Source: RGIG9079 sp964567845 | GTDB taxonomy: Bacteria; Bacteroidota; Bacteroidia; Bacteroidales; Marinifilaceae | DNA length: 7,600 nucleotides | Reading direction: 5' to 3' | Assembly: GCA_964567845.1 (NCBI GenBank) | Contig: CAZMOG010000082.1 | Location: forward strand, 1-7,600 | Shown: positions 5,077 through 7,600 of the stretch, piece after piece | How positions within the stretch are numbered: position 1 is the stretch's first letter | Layout of the letters: each line of letters opens with the position of its first letter | Position numbers and translations under genes: made by a program | The notes under the pieces: model-generated | Told to the model about the DNA's origin: nothing | Seen by the model: only the letters and a program-made list of their open reading frames with translations | Databases searched by the model: none

Positions 5077-7600
5077 ATGAATATCTTAAAGGTATGGGTA
5101 ATATTTCTTAAATTTGCGCTCCGTAAATGGAGTTATAATTTAGACGACTTGCAAAATAGAATAAAGATATATAGAGTTATGCCCATGCTGCTCCTTATTG
5201 CAGTTATGGTCACTTTTTTTGTGCCTAAAGCGAATGCTAATGCTTTCATTAGAATCGCTACAGACACAACTACGGTAATATACGATACCGCTACTCTTGT
5301 ATCCGACACAACATACGCAGTTTCCGACACAACCGTAACCGACACTGCTGCGCCAAAACCCCTGTTCAACGACATTGTACGTTTCAAGGCCCAGGACTCT
5401 ATTCAGATTAACATGCCTCGCCGCGAAATATATCTACACAAAAACAGCCAGGTAAACTACATAACTACCGAATTGCAGGCAGACTACATTGCGCTTAACA
5501 TGGATGAAAGTTCAGCCTATGCCGAGGGGGTATTGGCAGACTCAGCTACCGGTGAGATTTCAGGAAAGCCCCACTTCAAGGACGGCAACCAGGAGTTTGA
5601 CAGTAAAAATCTGAGATACAATTTCAGAAGCGGTAAAGGTATTGTAAACAACATTATAATGAGCGAGGGCGAAGGCTTCATTCAGGGCGAAATTACAAAA
5701 CGTATCAATGATAGTGTTTACTTTATGGAGCGAGGCCTCTATACTACTTGTGATAACCATGAGCATCCCCACTTCCACATTGGAATGCTGAAAGCCAAAA
5801 TGATTAAGGGAGACAAGGTAGTCAGCGGTCCCGCATATCTGGCAATTGAAAATGTCAAGATTCCTATTGGAATTCCCTTTGGATTCTTCCCATTCTCAGA
5901 AAAGGGAACATCGGGAGTTATTATCCCTACCTATACCGAGGAGAAGATGCGTGGATTCGGATTGAAAGATGGAGGTTACTATTGGGCAGCAAGCGAATAT
6001 TTCGATGCAGCCATTACAGGAACGATCTATACCAATGGTTCATGGGCTCTTGACTTGGCTTCCAACTATAAAAAACGATATAAGTTTACAGGTAGCTTCC
6101 AATTCGGAATCAGTAGAAATACATACGGTGAAAAGACCGATGCAGACTACTCAAAAACATCATCATGGTCAGTTCGCTGGACACATGCCCAGGATTCAAA
6201 GGCAAATCCATATACAACCTTCTCGGCATCGGTAGATTTGTCATCTGCAAACAACAACTACTACAACTCTACATCGTTGAACGAGATTGCCAACCAGCGT
6301 AAATCATCGAGTATCTCGTTCAGCCGTAAATGGCCCGATTTGCCTATAAATATCAGCACATCGTTAAGTCACAATCAGAACAGTGCCGATACAACAATAT
6401 CATTGACATTACCGAACCTTAATTTAAAGGTATCGCAGATATATCCATTCAGAAAAAAAAATCGTTCAGGCAAGTACAAGTGGTACGAGAATATTGGCTT
6501 CACCTACGCATTCGAGATGAAGAACAATATCAGTACCAAAGAGTATAAACTGGGAGAATCATTCAAAAACATTGCAAAGGACTGGAAGAATGGATTTAAA
6601 CACAACATTCCGTTGAACTTGAGTTTAAAACCATTCAACAACTTTACAATTACCCCATCGTTCCAATATACCGGAATCGGAGTATTAAAAACAATCAGAA
6701 AGAACTGGGTTGTCGATACAAGCAACCGTCAAGGTGGTTATGTAAAGACAGACACCGTTATGGGCTTCAGATATGCTCACAACTATTCAGGATCGATTAG
6801 CGCAAGCTATACACCTACCATCTATGGTATGTATATTGCCAAAAATGAGAATCGCAGACTTGTAGCATTGCGACACGTTATGCGCCCCTCTATCAGTGCA
6901 AACTACACCCCAAAGATGGGAGTAAAGAGGAGTAAATATTGGTACAAGTATACCAACCCAAATACAGGAAAAGAGGTTGAATACTCTATCTTCGAGGGTC
7001 AACCATACTCTATCTCAAGCACAAGCAAAGAGAGCGGTAGTGTAAACTTCAGTTTGGATAACAATCTTGAGATGAAGGTAAAGAACTACGACGATACCAC
7101 AGGACAAAATCCAACCAAGAAGATTAAAATACTTGAAAGTTTTAAGATTGCCGGTAGTTACAATATTTTTGCCGACTCATTGAACTTCTCAAATATTACA
7201 TTGTCTGCCAGAACAAAGCTGTTCAACAACCTGACAATCAACCTCTCGGGTACACTTGACCCATATAAAATTACTGCCAACGCGGTAAGAATAAACAAAT
7301 ATAACGGAGGTGTTGGACGTTTGACAAGATTGTCTGCCACTGCAAGTTTCTCTTTATCGGCAGATAAGGGTAAAAACAAAGAGGAGAAGAATGAACGCTT
7401 GAATGGACACTACGATGACTATCTGGATTTCGATGTTCCATGGAATCTAAGCGTGAACTACTCATTCAGTTTGAGCAAATCATACTCAAAGAACAGTACC
7501 GAAGGAGCTACAAAACCCCTATGCAGAAACACCATTTCTCAAATTGTCAACGTATCGGGCGATTTATCATTAACCGATAAGTGGAAAATTGGAATGTCAT
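5077..7600 (+). CDS. lptD: LptD-family LPS assembly outer-membrane protein (3' end outside window)
   Basis: Open for 841 codons to the window edge, this is the Bacteroidota form of LptD (OstA-like), the outer-membrane barrel that inserts lipopolysaccharide into the outer leaflet. Hydrophobic signal segment: about residues 38-49, with likely cleavage after ANA54. A Thr/Asp-rich heptad repeat (62-89) precedes the periplasmic OstA/LptA-like beta domain (about 97-255). That domain holds the YTTC motif with C225 before HPHF (230-233), comparable to the conserved YTSC cysteine of other LptDs. The barrel follows from about 270 (GFFPFSEKG), with RHVMRPS (599-605), ADSLNFS (699-705) and LDPY (727-730). 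I expect roughly 80 more residues downstream. The start is uncertain: ATG 5077 gives a long leader before the signal segment; TTG 5149 gives the best-shaped signal peptide; ATG 5179 or 5185 leave it without basic residues. A -7-like box at 5109-5116 favours a start after 5120. It is divergent from the amidase operon. Confidence 0.92.
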   Translation, partial: MNILKVWVIFLKFALRKWSYNLDDLQNRIKIYRVMPMLLLIAVMVTFFVPKANANAFIRIATDTTTVIYDTATLVSDTTYAVSDTTVTDTAAPKPLFNDIVRFKAQDSIQINMPRREIYLHKNSQVNYITTELQADYIALNMDESSAYAEGVLADSATGEISGKPHFKDGNQEFDSKNLRYNFRSGKGIVNNIIMSEGEGFIQGEITKRINDSVYFMERGLYTTCDNHEHPHFHIGMLKAKMIKGDKVVSGPAYLAIENVKIPIGIPFGFFPFSEKGTSGVIIPTYTEEKMRGFGLKDGGYYWAASEYFDAAITGTIYTNGSWALDLASNYKKRYKFTGSFQFGISRNTYGEKTDADYSKTSSWSVRWTHAQDSKANPYTTFSASVDLSSANNNYYNSTSLNEIANQRKSSSISFSRKWPDLPINISTSLSHNQNSADTTISLTLPNLNLKVSQIYPFRKKNRSGKYKWYENIGFTYAFEMKNNISTKEYKLGESFKNIAKDWKNGFKHNIPLNLSLKPFNNFTITPSFQYTGIGVLKTIRKNWVVDTSNRQGGYVKTDTVMGFRYAHNYSGSISASYTPTIYGMYIAKNENRRLVALRHVMRPSISANYTPKMGVKRSKYWYKYTNPNTGKEVEYSIFEGQPYSISSTSKESGSVNFSLDNNLEMKVKNYDDTTGQNPTKKIKILESFKIAGSYNIFADSLNFSNITLSARTKLFNNLTINLSGTLDPYKITANAVRINKYNGGVGRLTRLSATASFSLSADKGKNKEEKNERLNGHYDDYLDFDVPWNLSVNYSFSLSKSYSKNSTEGATKPLCRNTISQIVNVSGDLSLTDKWKIGMS
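5109..5116 (+). promoter_or_regulatory. lptD: Candidate -7 box for lptD
   Basis: TAAATTTG matches TAnnTTTG exactly. The position 19 bases upstream (5086-5089) reads TTAA, so the -33 element is missing or degenerate. If real, transcription would begin near 5123, inside the longest lptD reading frame, and the true start codon would be 5149, 5179 or 5185. Confidence 0.35.
5260..5343 (+). repeat. lptD: Four tandem 21-base (7-codon) repeats in lptD
   Basis: Four consecutive 21-base units encode TDTTTVI, YDTATLV, SDTTYAV and SDTTVTD, sharing the pattern xDT[TA]. At DNA level, units 3 and 4 both begin TCCGACACAAC, exactly 21 bases apart, while units 1 and 2 have diverged. The segment lies between the predicted signal peptide and the OstA-like domain and would be an unstructured periplasmic linker. 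Confidence 0.65.

Noticed and set aside
5133..7465. Several minus-strand frames and one plus-strand frame (5969-6235) inside lptD
   Set aside because: The lptD frame is open throughout and carries family motifs along its length; these are other-frame shadows, some looking membrane-like only because of the complementary codon composition.
1..7600. CRISPR array, insertion sequence, phage or toxin-antitoxin genes
   Set aside because: No regularly spaced direct repeats, terminal inverted repeats, transposase, integrase or small toxin-like gene pairs were seen; all long frames belong to housekeeping families.

Overview
The window looks like a chromosomal core region of a Bacteroidales-type Bacteroidota genome. 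Three things point there. Promoters fit the Bacteroidota pattern (TTTG, about 19 bases, TAnnTTTG) rather than -35/-10 boxes. Shine-Dalgarno sequences are scarce. The protein set (DnaA with an LILDDVQDLAGKTGTQ-type Walker B region, a Bacteroidota-type LptD, a SPOR-tailed amidase and a single-MCE lipid transporter subunit) is typical of that phylum. I do not try to name a genus.

Layout from left to right. A minus-strand tRNA-Lys(UUU) gene (92-164) has a good hairpin terminator (56-89) and a textbook promoter (189-219). Next, also on the minus strand, come yigZ (239-835) and dnaA (835-2262), which share one base at a TAATG junction and so form a probable dnaA-yigZ operon. A 359-base AT-rich gap (2263-2621) follows. 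It holds A-tracts, a 12-base palindrome and weak DnaA-box-like sites, but no canonical DnaA box that I can see. Then an MCE/MlaD-like gene (2622-3764) and an N-acetylmuramoyl-L-alanine amidase gene (3769-4980), 4 bases apart, form a second minus-strand operon. Across a short control region on the plus strand lies lptD, whose C-terminus is cut off by the window end.

The right half is an envelope-building locus: LptD inserts lipopolysaccharide into the outer membrane, the amidase trims periplasmic peptidoglycan, and the MCE protein is a lipid-trafficking subunit. The left half serves replication initiation (DnaA) and translation (tRNA-Lys, and possibly YigZ).

I see no mobile element, CRISPR array, phage gene or evident new system; the genes are mostly housekeeping. 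The details most worth checking are: a SPOR-like tail on the MCE protein that aligns almost without gaps with the tail of the neighbouring amidase; an Asp-to-Asn change at a DNA-reading position of DnaA next to a dnaA upstream region lacking obvious DnaA boxes; a four-copy heptad repeat at the LptD N-terminus; and an A9 run inside lptD.
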